Assembly (NCBI RefSeq): GCF_900111895.1 | Contig: NZ_FOKB01000003.1 | Span: 62,001-126,000 of the forward strand | Direction: 5' to 3' | DNA length: 64,000 bases | Source of the DNA: Pseudomonas simiae | GTDB lineage: Bacteria; Pseudomonadota; Gammaproteobacteria; Pseudomonadales; Pseudomonadaceae | Part shown: positions 1 through 9,100 of the stretch, piece after piece | Position numbering within the stretch: the first letter of the stretch is position 1 | How the letters are laid out: each line of letters begins with the position of its first letter | Program-made: the position numbers and the translations under genes | The notes under the pieces: model-generated | What the model was told of the DNA's origin: nothing | The model's input: the letters and a program-made list of their open reading frames with translations, nothing else | Database searches by the model: none

Positions 1-1449
1 ATAAAGGATTACAAAGTATATTGCGAGCCAAGTCCTAACGATGACAGTAGCGTTCCAGAAACTACTTGGCAAGCTATAGGGCTTCGAGGTGGTGGTGCGC
101 TCGGAGTACCGGATTCTCAAGTTTCTATACTTAGTAGTGCCACTGCCGATAAGGTGTCAGGCCTGACTTTTTCGTGGTTTCCACAAATTCGACAAGCTCT
201 AACTTTAATTGATACTTATAAGGCAAGCGAACGGAGGTCCGCAGGAAAAGCTGCGCTAGAAAAGTTAAGTAGTGATAAGTGGCCAACTGGAAAAAGATAC
301 TTGCTACCTAATGAATCAGGTTGGAAGTCTAGACTATCAGGCGGCGTTGACGAGCCGGCAGGCTACCTGAACCCGTGGGAAATTGCCGATGGTTCGCTTT
401 CTGATCCGGCGTTGTTAGCAGAGCCATCAGGTGTAAATAACAGATATTTAGTTCCGGAAAACTGCTATGAGGCTTATCAGGCTGCGCAAGCAGGTGCTGA
501 AGAGGGATATAGGGCAGTGGGAGACCGTATTCGACCTTCTAATTTAGCACCTGATACAGAGCCATCTGTTGTCGCAGGGGTTAGAGCTTGGTCAGATGTT
601 GTCAATAAAAGCCTAGGATCTCTTTATTCCGGTTCTGATGGCTCGTCTTTTGGTTCAAAGGTTCGCGAAAATGCATCTGAGGCGATTGGAGCACTCAATG
701 AAGCAAACGGTGCACTTGCAACTTTAGATCTAGCGGCAAAGCTTCCATGGTTTGTCTATTTGACAGCAATGGGACAAGCCGCTCTTATTCATATATTCCC
801 GCTGGTAGCGCTTTTGGCATGTGTCTTTGGTATAGAGATATTGCTCTATTGGATACGGCTGCTTGTATTTACATATCTATCATTGTTTTTTGCTGAAGGT
901 ATTCTTTATTTAGTTGCTAGCCAATTAGCCAGCATAAGTTTTATACAAGCTGCAACTGCTATTAATAGCTCTGGTACGCCAATGGAGATTAATGGCATGC
1001 GCGGAGTTTTAGCCGGTGGCGCCGGATTCGTTATTCTGGTCGCAACATGGGCTGCTGCAGCGCTTTTGAGAGTTCAATCGCTACCAAAAACAGACGGTGC
1101 TGCCAGCTTCACCCAATTAGGAAGTATCGCTGCATCTGTCGCGGGCTCAGTCGTCGGCGGACTCTCTAAGATGTCGGCAATCAAGAGCGCCGGTCTAAAG
1201 CAAGAGCTACTCCGCGCAAAGATCCAACAAGCACAAAAAACCTTGGGCTCGCCTGGGCCGTCACCAGGTGGCTCCCCTAGCAGGGCTGATACACCGCCGC
1301 CTTCACGGCAAAGCCGCGAGTCTGCCGGTCAACGTCTTTCTCGACCAAGCTCTGCCGATAGATCAGAAGGTCAGCAGAAAAATCGTACCACTCGTGGCGA
1401 GCGTGCCGAAAAGCGTCGGTCGCCGCTCAACCCTTCGGACAATCAGTAG
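1..1449 (+). CDS. Conjugation-type integral membrane protein (TraG N-terminal-like), 5' end outside window
   Basis: The frame is open from base 1, so the gene starts before the window; the internal GTG at 154 is not a likely start. The visible protein has a hydrophilic N-terminal part with a lone Cys in a PENCYEAY context. Several hydrophobic segments follow at roughly coding bases 740-1070 (LPWFVYLTAMG, HIFPLVALLACVFGIEILL, LLVFTYLSLFF, and a Gly/Ala-rich helix near GGAGFVILVATWAAAALL). The tail is long, basic and rich in Ser, Pro and Arg. A periplasmic domain, terminal membrane helices and a charged cytoplasmic tail match the TraG-N family that closes type IV secretion operons in Pseudomonas integrative conjugative elements. 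That assignment is inference from architecture; I see no catalytic motif. It suits the island context given by the tRNA fragment at 10805. Confidence 0.5.
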   Translation: MKDYKVYCEPSPNDDSSVPETTWQAIGLRGGGALGVPDSQVSILSSATADKVSGLTFSWFPQIRQALTLIDTYKASERRSAGKAALEKLSSDKWPTGKRYLLPNESGWKSRLSGGVDEPAGYLNPWEIADGSLSDPALLAEPSGVNNRYLVPENCYEAYQAAQAGAEEGYRAVGDRIRPSNLAPDTEPSVVAGVRAWSDVVNKSLGSLYSGSDGSSFGSKVRENASEAIGALNEANGALATLDLAAKLPWFVYLTAMGQAALIHIFPLVALLACVFGIEILLYWIRLLVFTYLSLFFAEGILYLVASQLASISFIQAATAINSSGTPMEINGMRGVLAGGAGFVILVATWAAAALLRVQSLPKTDGAASFTQLGSIAASVAGSVVGGLSKMSAIKSAGLKQELLRAKIQQAQKTLGSPGPSPGGSPSRADTPPPSRQSRESAGQRLSRPSSADRSEGQQKNRTTRGERAEKRRSPLNPSDNQ

Positions 1450-1913
1450 TGCGAAGCACACGCAGCGTCGTTGTAGACGTGGTTCTGGCACGCGAGCCCT
1501 CATGCTTCGATGCAGACTCGCCCCTGCTTGAGTGCACCCAGATGAGCCTTACATTCGATTATTACCTAACGGCCACGTACTGCGAAAACTGGGACAACCC
1601 GGTCGACCTCAGGTACCTGTTTGATGGCCTTGCCCCTTGGCCGGGATTGGTATGGGTCATGCGTGGGGATCAGTATTTTCTGTCGCCCCAACTGAGCGGA
1701 ATAGGCGCTTATGAGTGGGATGAAACGACCCCCATCGAGATTCGGCTTTTTGAGACGCCATCACTGGACGCTTTGACCTGGTATCTGGTGACTGCGGAAC
1801 TAAATCGACGAAACGGCTTTGATGACCGAATGGCGGAAATCCATGAGGTACAGCTGCAACACTTGATCAATGAGCTGCCAGTTGCGACGGTGCCTTACGT
1901 AGGGAGAGCTTGA
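1449..1913 (+). CDS. Hypothetical protein, island cargo
   Basis: The frame opens at a GTG overlapping the upstream stop codon, but the more protein-like part begins at ATG 1542, giving about 123 residues. The product is acidic and rich in aromatic residues (FDYYLTATYCENW, LAPWPGLVWVM, TWYLVTAELNRRNGF), with no signal peptide or membrane segment. It ends three bases before the next start, so it is probably translated with the following small membrane protein. I do not recognise the family. The tight packing of 1449-2608 suggests a small accessory operon attached to the conjugation module. Confidence 0.5.
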   Translation: MRSTRSVVVDVVLAREPSCFDADSPLLECTQMSLTFDYYLTATYCENWDNPVDLRYLFDGLAPWPGLVWVMRGDQYFLSPQLSGIGAYEWDETTPIEIRLFETPSLDALTWYLVTAELNRRNGFDDRMAEIHEVQLQHLINELPVATVPYVGRA

Positions 1914-1916
1914 AAA

Positions 1917-2159
1917 ATGGCCTATCACAGGGTTGTCGTTGCGTGGGCGACCTCCGCGATCGCGTTACTTCCGATGACTGTTGCGTTGCTCCCTCAGGCG
2001 TCCTATAGCACTGCCCACAAAACTTATCTGGCACTTCTGATCATCGCGACCATATCAGCAATATACGCAACGCACCGTACCCATCAGTGCACGCTTAGAA
2101 AGCGTTTCTGCTGGGTGTTGTGGGGGATCGTGGTCGCATTTCTCTGGACTTGGTATTGA
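1917..2159 (+). CDS. Small two- or three-helix membrane protein, unknown
   Basis: This is an 80-residue protein with hydrophobic stretches at about residues 8-26 (VAWATSAIALLPMTVALL), 38-50 (YLALLIIATISAIYA) and 66-78 (WVLWGIVVAFLWTW), separated by a short basic loop. Its stop overlaps the ATG of the next gene at 2159, so the two are translationally coupled. No family is recognised. A small inner-membrane protein coupled to an exported-looking protein could be an entry-exclusion or immunity pair, but nothing in the sequence proves that. Confidence 0.5.
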   Translation: MAYHRVVVAWATSAIALLPMTVALLPQASYSTAHKTYLALLIIATISAIYATHRTHQCTLRKRFCWVLWGIVVAFLWTWY

Positions 2160-2608
2160 TGAAAAAGGAGCACCCTTTGAAGCAACGGTGGAAGGTACTT
2201 TGTGTGGCCGCTTGTTGTGGCTTGGGGTTGACCCCTTGGGAAAAAATCCCAGAACTGATTTCGTCAGAGGTGAGTGGGTACTACATCAGCGACGGCGGAT
2301 TGAGTACCGGTTATAAAGTGCTCAAGATCGACAGATCAGGGGACGGGAAAATGTACTCGTACGATGCGATGCACCACGGGATCCTGAACGCCTACCCCTT
2401 CAAGTATTCATCCACTTTTCTGACTATCACTCTCGACTTTGCGGGTGGGGGCCAGGCAGTCCTTTCTGAAGGATGGTTAGGACTGGAAGGCCGTCTCCAT
2501 TGCTCGAGAGGAAGCTGTGGTGGGCTAGGAACGGTTAGCCGCGTGGGTGAAAGCGAGACGGATCTTCCTGAAGCATTTCAGCGCGCCCTATCAAATATCA
2601 ATTATTGA
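2159..2608 (+). CDS. Hypothetical protein with N-terminal hydrophobic segment, possibly exported
   Basis: I place the start at ATG 2159, which overlaps the upstream stop; the reading frame itself extends back to 2120. The product is about 149 residues. It has a basic N-terminus (MKKEHPLKQRWK) followed by a short hydrophobic stretch containing two adjacent Cys (VLCVAACCGLGL), so it may be a signal sequence or anchor. The mature part has GGGQAVLS and CSRGSCGG segments. No family is recognised. The last codons run into a cluster of ATTGATAT octamers that may also serve as an AT-rich terminator. Confidence 0.5.
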   Translation: MKKEHPLKQRWKVLCVAACCGLGLTPWEKIPELISSEVSGYYISDGGLSTGYKVLKIDRSGDGKMYSYDAMHHGILNAYPFKYSSTFLTITLDFAGGGQAVLSEGWLGLEGRLHCSRGSCGGLGTVSRVGESETDLPEAFQRALSNINY

Positions 2609-2651
2609 TATATCAATATTTATTTATTGATATTTTTTAGCTGATTGATAT
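2595..2651. repeat. Five copies of the octamer ATTGATAT in alternating orientation
   Basis: ATTGATAT or its complement ATATCAAT occurs at 2595-2602, 2604-2611, 2610-2617, 2626-2633 and 2644-2651, forming overlapping palindromes. A run of six T (2633-2638) follows the fourth copy, so the segment 2610-2638 could also act as a weak terminator. The cluster lies just upstream of the gene at 2769. Confidence 0.6.
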
Positions 2652-2768
2652 CATCGAGTCCGCAGCGCTTCAGGGTAGTAGAAGGGTAAAATCCAATAAA
2701 CTCTGCTGCTGGTGATAGGGGGGAAGACCTACGGGCTGCCCCCCTGCTCCAATTCTGATGCGTGGTCT

Positions 2769-3092
2769 ATGTCCTTAATTTTCGAAGCTGATCTACGGCG
2801 GTACCTGGCTTCAGGCTTGGTGCATGATATCTCGGCCCTTCACACCCGCGATGGGTGGTCATTGCGCATTCAATTAGGTTCCGAATTTATGTCGTTACGC
2901 CGGCAGCGAGGCGGCGAGCGAACCTTCAAAAGTCTCGACAAGCTGGCGGTCTTTCTGACCGAGCTGGGGCTTGATCAGTTAATTGTCCAACTGAGGAATT
3001 CAAGCGATCAGACTGCAAAGCTTCTGTCACGCAGTCAGTCCGTAGAGGATGACCGGCAAGATCAATTGTTGAGGAGATCGTCAGATGCTTAA
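2769..3092 (+). CDS. Small ParC-like plasmid/ICE maintenance protein (tentative)
   Basis: The frame opens at 2712, but ATG 2769 gives a cleaner N-terminus, MSLIFEADLRRYL. The 107-residue product has a compact first half in which a short acidic helix leads to GWSLRIQLG, then LRRQRGGERTFKSLDKLAVFL and LGLDQLIVQL. This resembles the small ParC-family partition-associated proteins of plasmids and conjugative elements, in which a beta segment is followed by a basic strand and a helix; the match is recalled by pattern only. The last 30 residues are hydrophilic. Its 3' end overlaps the lipoprotein gene by 8 bases. The octamer cluster upstream could be its operator. Confidence 0.35.
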   Translation: MSLIFEADLRRYLASGLVHDISALHTRDGWSLRIQLGSEFMSLRRQRGGERTFKSLDKLAVFLTELGLDQLIVQLRNSSDQTAKLLSRSQSVEDDRQDQLLRRSSDA

Positions 3093-3435
3093 AAAGATTG
3101 GTTGCCTTATCGGGCTGTGCGTCGGTCTGAGTGGTTGCGGCAATCCATTTGAAGGCAGCTATCGAGCTATGCAAGGCGTAGTAGGGCCGCTAGTGGCCAT
3201 CGATATTAAGGGCAGTAAAGCCACGGTAGTGAAGGTCGATCCTTTTCAGAAAAAGATCCTTAGTGAGCAAACTTGGGAGGCAAAAAGCAAAGGCGAAAAG
3301 CTGCTACTGACCGACCTTAAAGGCAACACATTTGCCTTCAATCGATCAGTTGATGAGAAAGGGCTGGATTGCCTAAATTGCGGCTTCGGCACAGGCATGC
3401 CTGATTCTTGGCAGCAATTCGATCCAAACAAGTAA
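3085..3435 (+). CDS. Small lipoprotein, unknown function
   Basis: The 116-residue product has a classical lipoprotein signal: basic MLKK, hydrophobic core IGCLIGLCVGL and lipobox LSGC with the lipidated Cys near residue 18. The mature part begins GNPFEGSY, contains strand-like repeats (VVKVDPFQKKIL, KLLLTDLKGNTFAF) and ends with a CLNC motif. After the Cys comes GN rather than Asp, which suggests outer-membrane sorting. It overlaps the upstream gene by 8 bases. Lipoproteins at the end of conjugation modules are often surface-exclusion proteins; here that is only a possibility. Confidence 0.55.
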   Translation: MLKKIGCLIGLCVGLSGCGNPFEGSYRAMQGVVGPLVAIDIKGSKATVVKVDPFQKKILSEQTWEAKSKGEKLLLTDLKGNTFAFNRSVDEKGLDCLNCGFGTGMPDSWQQFDPNK

Positions 3436-3720
3436 ATGTGACTCATGCAGAGAGGATAGAGAGCATTGCAGCCTTCGCCTCATTACCTGCGCAAGCGATT
3501 GATGGACGATGAGTGCGTACTCGCATGGACTTGAGCAGGCATTTGCTTTCGATTTGACCAGCAAACTGGTTGCTCACTATCGGAGGAAACCGGGGTGATT
3601 CCAAGACTTCTATTCGACCTAACGCCGCTATGACAAGGCTTACAGGGCGATTATAGTCAGCGAGATAATTTAGGATATTTGAGAACGGCTACCCAAAATC
3701 GTCCTGCCGAACAGGTATAG

Positions 3721-4707
3721 CTAATACCTTATTTTGAATGTGGGCGAATCCTCCGGCCTGAGCTGCCGGCGGTCATAAATCCGCGTTGTGCTGATATTGG
3801 CGTGCCCCAGCCAAGCTTGTACCTTGGCAATGTCTGCTTCGTGCTCCAAGGCATTCGTAGCGGCGGTAGCACGCAGACCATGCACGCCAAGTCCGGCAAC
3901 CTCGATGCCCACCGCCTTTGCATAGCTGCCCACCATCATGTAGATCCCGTTGGCACTGATACCAGCACCCGTCGCAAGACCGCGCAGAGGCACAAACAGT
4001 GGCGCCTCGGCGCCGACTAAGTGATGACCTGACATTTCCAGGTAGCCATGAATGCGTTCGGCCGCTATAGGGTGCAGCGGCAGGAAGCGCAGTTTGCCGC
4101 CTTTGCCGTGGATCTGCAGGTGCTTGATGCCGCGACGTTCCTGGATATCAGCCACCATGAGTTGCGCGGCTTCCTCCCTGCGCAGGCCGTGGTACAGCAG
4201 CACCGCCAGCATCGCTCGATCGCGCTTGCCCTTGAGCGTGTCCGGATCCGGCGCGTCGAGCAGCGCCTTTGCTTGGTGATCACCCAGGGCCGGTGTCTTG
4301 CCTTCGTTGGTCTCGATCCTTGGGCGCTTCACCCCGTGGACAGGGTTGCCGCCGGCGACCGCGTTGTTTTCCAGCAGATGATCGAACAGGCTGGCCAGCG
4401 CCGCCAGTTTGCGCCGGATGGTCGCGCCGGCAAACCCCCGGCGCTCCATATCTGCGCGCCAGGCCAGCACATGCGCCCGGGTGACCGCGCGAAATTCGTC
4501 TGCGGCAGACAGGCCGACGAAGCTGCAGAAGTCCTCGAGGTCGCCCTGGTACGCACGCCGGGTGCGCGGGTTGTCGATATTGGCGAACCATTCGACTGCT
4601 GCTGGCACCTTAGCAAGGATCTGAAACTCGGCGGCGGTCAGGCGGCGTTCGCCAGCGATCTGCAGATCGCCCGCTGCGCTGGCCATAGGATCGATAGGGT
4701 GGTTCAT
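3721..4707 (-). CDS. Tyrosine recombinase (XerC/D-like integrase)
   Basis: The 328-residue protein has a core-binding domain at about residues 35-125 (NPRTRRAYQGDLEDF, TIRRKLAALASLFDHLL) and a catalytic domain after about residue 140. All active-site residues are visible: R176 in HGLRREEA, K202 in HGKGGKLR, H276 and R279 in VHGLRATA, H302 in LGHANIST, and the nucleophile Y311. It should cut and rejoin DNA for insertion or excision. Its G+C content looks higher than that of the flanking unknown genes. It is not adjacent to the tRNA att fragment at 10805, so it may belong to a second element nested in the island rather than being the island's own integrase. Only two bases separate it from the upstream gene 4710-5075, suggesting co-transcription. 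Confidence 0.9.
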   Translation of the reverse strand: MNHPIDPMASAAGDLQIAGERRLTAAEFQILAKVPAAVEWFANIDNPRTRRAYQGDLEDFCSFVGLSAADEFRAVTRAHVLAWRADMERRGFAGATIRRKLAALASLFDHLLENNAVAGGNPVHGVKRPRIETNEGKTPALGDHQAKALLDAPDPDTLKGKRDRAMLAVLLYHGLRREEAAQLMVADIQERRGIKHLQIHGKGGKLRFLPLHPIAAERIHGYLEMSGHHLVGAEAPLFVPLRGLATGAGISANGIYMMVGSYAKAVGIEVAGLGVHGLRATAATNALEHEADIAKVQAWLGHANISTTRIYDRRQLRPEDSPTFKIRY

Positions 4708-4709
4708 TG

Positions 4710-5075
4710 CTAGGCGATATTCACGTATTCGTCAGGCATTTTATATTGGACACCTCCATTATCTGCCATCTTCAATACCCACAGATGACTATTGGTTTTT
4801 TCTCGGCCCATTTCCGAACCCTTCACTAAATAAGCCACGTCGAAGTTGTGGCCCACATAGACCTGATCTCCTATTACCACGTCTTGAGCGCGGACACGCC
4901 TCACGAGGATTTCGCGTTCAGCAGTATTGAGTTTCTTGACATACACAGGTGTTTTGCAGGCTACGCACGTCCAATCTTCATCGTTCACCTGTGCCCTGAC
5001 CAGGTCAGTCAATGTACAAATGTCGTCAAGACATTTGTAGCCTTTATCAGACCGGGTATTGATGCGTGGCGCCAT
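4710..5075 (-). CDS. Hypothetical protein with a CxxC knuckle
   Basis: The 121-residue soluble protein has a Cys pair in WTCVACKTPVYVKK (about residues 35-48) that resembles half of a zinc ribbon, plus an earlier CLDDIC. The second half is beta-rich (VVIGDQVYVGHNFDVAYLVKG). I recognise no family. It lies immediately upstream of the integrase on the same strand, with a 9-bp-arm palindrome just upstream of its start, so it might be a regulator or accessory factor of recombination. That role is inference. Confidence 0.5.
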   Translation of the reverse strand: MAPRINTRSDKGYKCLDDICTLTDLVRAQVNDEDWTCVACKTPVYVKKLNTAEREILVRRVRAQDVVIGDQVYVGHNFDVAYLVKGSEMGREKTNSHLWVLKMADNGGVQYKMPDEYVNIA

Positions 5076-5095
5076 GATGAGATCCTTTCAAAAAG

Positions 5096-5119
5096 TGGTG
5101 ATAACGTATTTTATCACCA
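5096..5119. promoter_or_regulatory. Perfect palindrome TGGTGATAA-N6-TTATCACCA, candidate operator
   Basis: Arms at 5096-5104 and 5111-5119 pair perfectly over nine bases around the spacer CGTATT. The site is 20 bases upstream of the start codon of the minus-strand gene at 5075. The spacing suits an operator over its promoter. No run of T follows on either strand, so it is not a terminator. Confidence 0.5.
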
Positions 5120-5411
5120 ATTTTTATCGTTAAAGGATTGCTAATTAATGAACACATATAAGTGCAGATACGCATTTTTGAGGTGAGTCCCCTCCATAAG
5201 CGTTGGATGGCCACCGACCTAGTCGCAAGGAAGCTTCAAGATTGGTAAAACCAGTTCGTAAATACTTAGGCACCAATGCAAGAAGACGCGAATAGATCCT
5301 TGCCTAATGCTAGGCCAAACCCGGTGCAACGCATGGTCAGGTGGGAATGCACCCGGGCGGTTAAGTAGGAGTAATGATTTAGTTGCAACCTAAATCATCG
5401 TATTTCGCAAG
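5120..5411. other. Non-coding stretch between two minus-strand units
   Basis: I see no convincing gene here. The segment carries the upstream side of the operator at 5096-5119 and the downstream side of the terminator at 5412-5436. The short open frames in it lack ribosome-binding sites and protein-like composition. Confidence 0.4.
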
Positions 5412-5436
5412 AGAAAAACGGGGGCCAAATGCCCCC
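5412..5436 (-). terminator. Rho-independent terminator of the SIR2-STAND operon
   Basis: The minus strand reads GGGGGC-ATTTG-GCCCCC (arms 5431-5436 and 5420-5425) followed by GTTTTTC, about 20 bases past the stop of the HEPN-like gene. Confidence 0.75.
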
Positions 5437-5457
5437 TATTTGTGGACACTGCCCATA

Positions 5458-6177
5458 TCAGCCGGCCACACCGAAAGAGTCTTCCATGGCCTTGCGAATG
5501 ATACGACGGAGCCCTACAGCCGCGGTATCCCGATCAACGAACCATCGAGCTTTGCTTTTCCAAGCGTCAAGGTGAATGCCCCTAAATGCCTTGGCGTCAA
5601 AACCTTTCAATCCGATATCCTCGGCAACACTTGTGACGATTTCATCTAGTTGATAGGGCTGCCAGCCATTTTCTAAGCTATTCACAATGCGCTCGACCAA
5701 CTGGTTGCGGTCTTCTGGATCTTTCGTTGATTCCCTCCATGCAGCATCCAAGACGCTGAGCATGGCCAAAGTGATCTCACACAATTCCTGAGTAGCACCT
5801 TCAATTCCCTGGCTCTTAGCGCTTGCGGTGGTAATCCAGTCTTGGGCCGTCTGCTGCTTCTTCAGATTCTCCCTACTTGGTGGTAGGTTGTGGACCTTGT
5901 AAGTACGCAGGTTTTGGACTACGCGCGCAGAGCGCTCATACAGATTGGTCTGCTCGGGGGCGCGCGTTTTAAGCAACGCCTTGCACTCCTTGAGAACATC
6001 TACAGCGGCTTCGTAAAAAAAACCATAACACCAAACCACGAGCCTATTGAAATGCAGCTCGTCTGGGGGGGGCTCGGGAACTTCGAGAGTCACTGGATGG
6101 ATTGCCGTCCGATCAAGGTCTTTATTGACCATGTTGGTGAACGCGATGGCTTTTTCTTGCAGGAGCACGAAATTCAT
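5458..6177 (-). CDS. Putative HEPN-like partner of the SIR2-STAND protein
   Basis: The 239-residue, mostly alpha-helical soluble protein has an aromatic helix at residues 43-70 (FNRLVVWCYGFFYEAAVDVLK). It then shows R91-T-Y-K-V-H96-N in a helical context, an R-X4-H arrangement as in the catalytic motif of HEPN ribonucleases. No other family is recognised. The start ATG overlaps the stop of the STAND gene by four bases, so the two are translationally coupled, and a strong terminator follows. Known biology: HEPN toxins and STAND sensors are common in antiphage abortive-infection systems. Inference: this could be the effector or regulator released when the STAND sensor is triggered. The motif alone is weak evidence, and a purely structural role is possible. 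Confidence 0.5.
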   Translation of the reverse strand: MNFVLLQEKAIAFTNMVNKDLDRTAIHPVTLEVPEPPPDELHFNRLVVWCYGFFYEAAVDVLKECKALLKTRAPEQTNLYERSARVVQNLRTYKVHNLPPSRENLKKQQTAQDWITTASAKSQGIEGATQELCEITLAMLSVLDAAWRESTKDPEDRNQLVERIVNSLENGWQPYQLDEIVTSVAEDIGLKGFDAKAFRGIHLDAWKSKARWFVDRDTAAVGLRRIIRKAMEDSFGVAG

Positions 6178-9100
6178 CGGCCGAGCCTCCGCACCTTACC
6201 TGGGGGATCTGCAAGGGGGCCACGATAATTGAAAGCGATGTGGAAGTTAGAGACTGTACGTCCGAATGCAATTTCAACGTTCGGAAAGTATTCCGCCAGC
6301 AGATCAATGACACCAATGCCCTCGACACGCACTTGAAAGCGACCAGGGCCGATCTGCTTCTCCACTATGCCTCGATATATGATGGGAGTTCCGTTTGCAT
6401 CTGTGAGCACGTGGCGAGAGGAAACACGCTGAGAATCGGCAAACTCGGTGTCGGACGCCAACTCTGTCCATAGTTCCCTACTCGTCCTCTCATTACCTGC
6501 CAACCATTTGGTCACGGCGCGCAGGTATCGGTATTTAGTCGCCAGTTTGTCCTCGCCCAGTAATGCCATATCCCCGACAATGTCCTGGACCATCTCCCGA
6601 AAGTCGGTGACTGCCGGGAAGGGCTGACGTAACCCGCGCATAAACCACTTTTGCGTACGAATCGCCCATTCCATATCCAGTAGCAAGCGCAGGCAGCGCT
6701 CGTCTTGGGATATCTTGTCGTAGTACTGCCGAAGATAATTAACACACCTCTTCGCCCCGGCAATATCCTGGGCCGAGGGTTCAGTCTGGGGCATGATAGC
6801 CGGGGCTAGGTCTCGCGCACGCATGAAATATCCAGCAGTTGAGCCAGCCTGCTCCAACTGAGCAAAAGCATCGTCGGAAAGGGTCTCATCCCCCATTGCA
6901 AAACCGGCAATCATGCGTCTACTTTGAAACTTCTGCTTTTGCGCCTCGTCAAGCATGCTTTCGTCAACGCCGTCAATGGACGACCTGAGATCCGCAGCGA
7001 TCTCCAGGCGCTGTGCCTCCGTCAATGTGCTTTTTAGCTTTAGGATGCCAGTGGGCATCCACAAGGAAACGTCAAGCGAGAACGAAGATTCCCGCCGTGC
7101 ATTGGCCAAAGTCGCTGCATCATGCGCAGCCTTGTATGCGGACCATGCACTCGCATTTTGACCATTCTCGACGGCATCAGTCGCGAAGAACCCATAAGTC
7201 GCTGCACGCTCGTTCCAAAGGTTGTCGACCGTCTGACGTGCCGCATAAAGTCCGGACGAACCCTGCTGACTAATGCGATCAAACGCTTCGTCAACCACAT
7301 TGACAGCTTCGTTGAGGAGGGCAACCTTCTCAGGATGTTCGATGTTTTTGTGAGTGCGCACATAGTGGCGACGAAGGACTGATTCCTGCAGCATCAAACG
7401 GGCATTAGGCATCGTTTTTGCGCGCAGAATAGAAAGGGAACGCGCGATCTGCGCGTAGCTCTCCTTGTACCGACTGCCCTCCGGTCCGTCCGGACCCACC
7501 GCATGAACCAGGTCAGCGACGTAAGCAGTCTCATCATTACCTTCCGGGCCTGCTCTCACGGCCGCCTCGATCAGACTGCTGATGGCGTCGGCTTCAAGTG
7601 TCGCGCTACCAAACCTTGCTTCGCAGATAAGGCGGGCTTCAATCTGCAGGCGCGCCATGACCAGCACATCTGTTTGTTCTTCGTCAGAGTAGATCCAACG
7701 GAATAAGTCTTGGTCGCGGATGAGCTCCAGCAAAGTATCGATGCTATATGTGCCAGTGCTTCCGTGACCTGCGCCGACGGCACGTAGCACAATGCTCAAG
7801 GGCACAGGTTTATACAATCGACTGCTGGCCATGACTAGGTCGATAGCACGGGCTTCAGGAGAATCAGATGGCCCGTCGGGGCGCGCGTCCGGCAGGAACT
7901 GCGTCGTATCGACTGGAAGTCCCGCTTTCATAAATGCTTGCGCAAGAGCTCCTGGCTCTTGCGGCGGAATTTTTGCGGCCCTCTTGCGCAGCTCGTGGCG
8001 CGCACGATCAACTTCTTTGCCGAGACCTTCAGACAGCCGTCCCCGGCTGTGTGGTAAGAGGCGGTAGAAGCCAGCGAGAACGTACTCATTGCTTTTTTCC
8101 TTCCTAACCCTTGCAACCACAGATGGAACATATCTCTGGGCCATTTCAAGGAGATCGTTCTGCTCTGCGGGGTTAAGCTGCGCTCTTGCTTCGACGAATC
8201 GACTGGGCACTTTGCCGTCGAAGCTGAGGCGATAGGATGAGCCCACTACCACGACACGATGGCCCACGCTTCGCAAAGCTCTCAGAAGATCGTTATAGCG
8301 GGACACTGGAGACATGGTGTCGACTAGAAGCAGAGTGACTCCCTGCTGGCCGTCCACTGCAGTTAGGAAATCACTGATGTCGGTCGCCTGCGGAACACGT
8401 CGGTTGACGAAGAGAACCGCATTGCCATGCCTTTTTGCATGGATAGCCAATCGCGCCAAAGCGATTGTTTTGCCCACACCGGACTGCCCGTGCAGGACGA
8501 TTGGCGAGGCCGCGTGATGTTGTTCAAGCGCCTGATCGACACGCTTAATAAGCGCGAGCTCAAACTCGCGCTCGATCGCAAACCCGCGCTGCACTCCATC
8601 AGCGATCCTGCGAAAACTCGCGGAGTTGCCATGGAAGGCTTCAAATTCCATCTCCATTTCGCTGGGTGTCAACTGATCTGGCGCTACAGCCCACAAATCG
8701 TCAACCAGTACCGCTGATGCTTGAGTGACGAGACGAAGGTTAGGAGTAGTCTTGATACTGCGACCATTCTTGAGCGTTATGACTTCCGGGTCATCCCAGC
8801 GCGACGGTTCAGGAACGCCTATGGCCTCGACCAATTCATTGACGATCATACCCAGAGCACGAGATTCGCGGACAATGACGCCCTTATGAACAAGTTCGTC
8901 GAAAACTACTTTGTCATCCTCCGATAACATCGGATCAGATCCGCACCACAACACACCATGCTTCGGCGCATCGGAAATCGCCGCCAGCAATTCCTCAGCG
9001 CGAAGCCAGTCCGTCGATGGGTCATAACCATCAATTACCACGAGGCCTAAAGGCGTTGCGGTCTCCAGTACGCGGCCGAGCATCACCAAGGCCTGAGCCA

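Noticed and set aside
3713..3729. Palindrome AGGTAT-AGCTA-ATACCT at the end of the integrase as a terminator
   Set aside because: The stem is only six mostly A-T pairs and no T-run follows on the minus strand.
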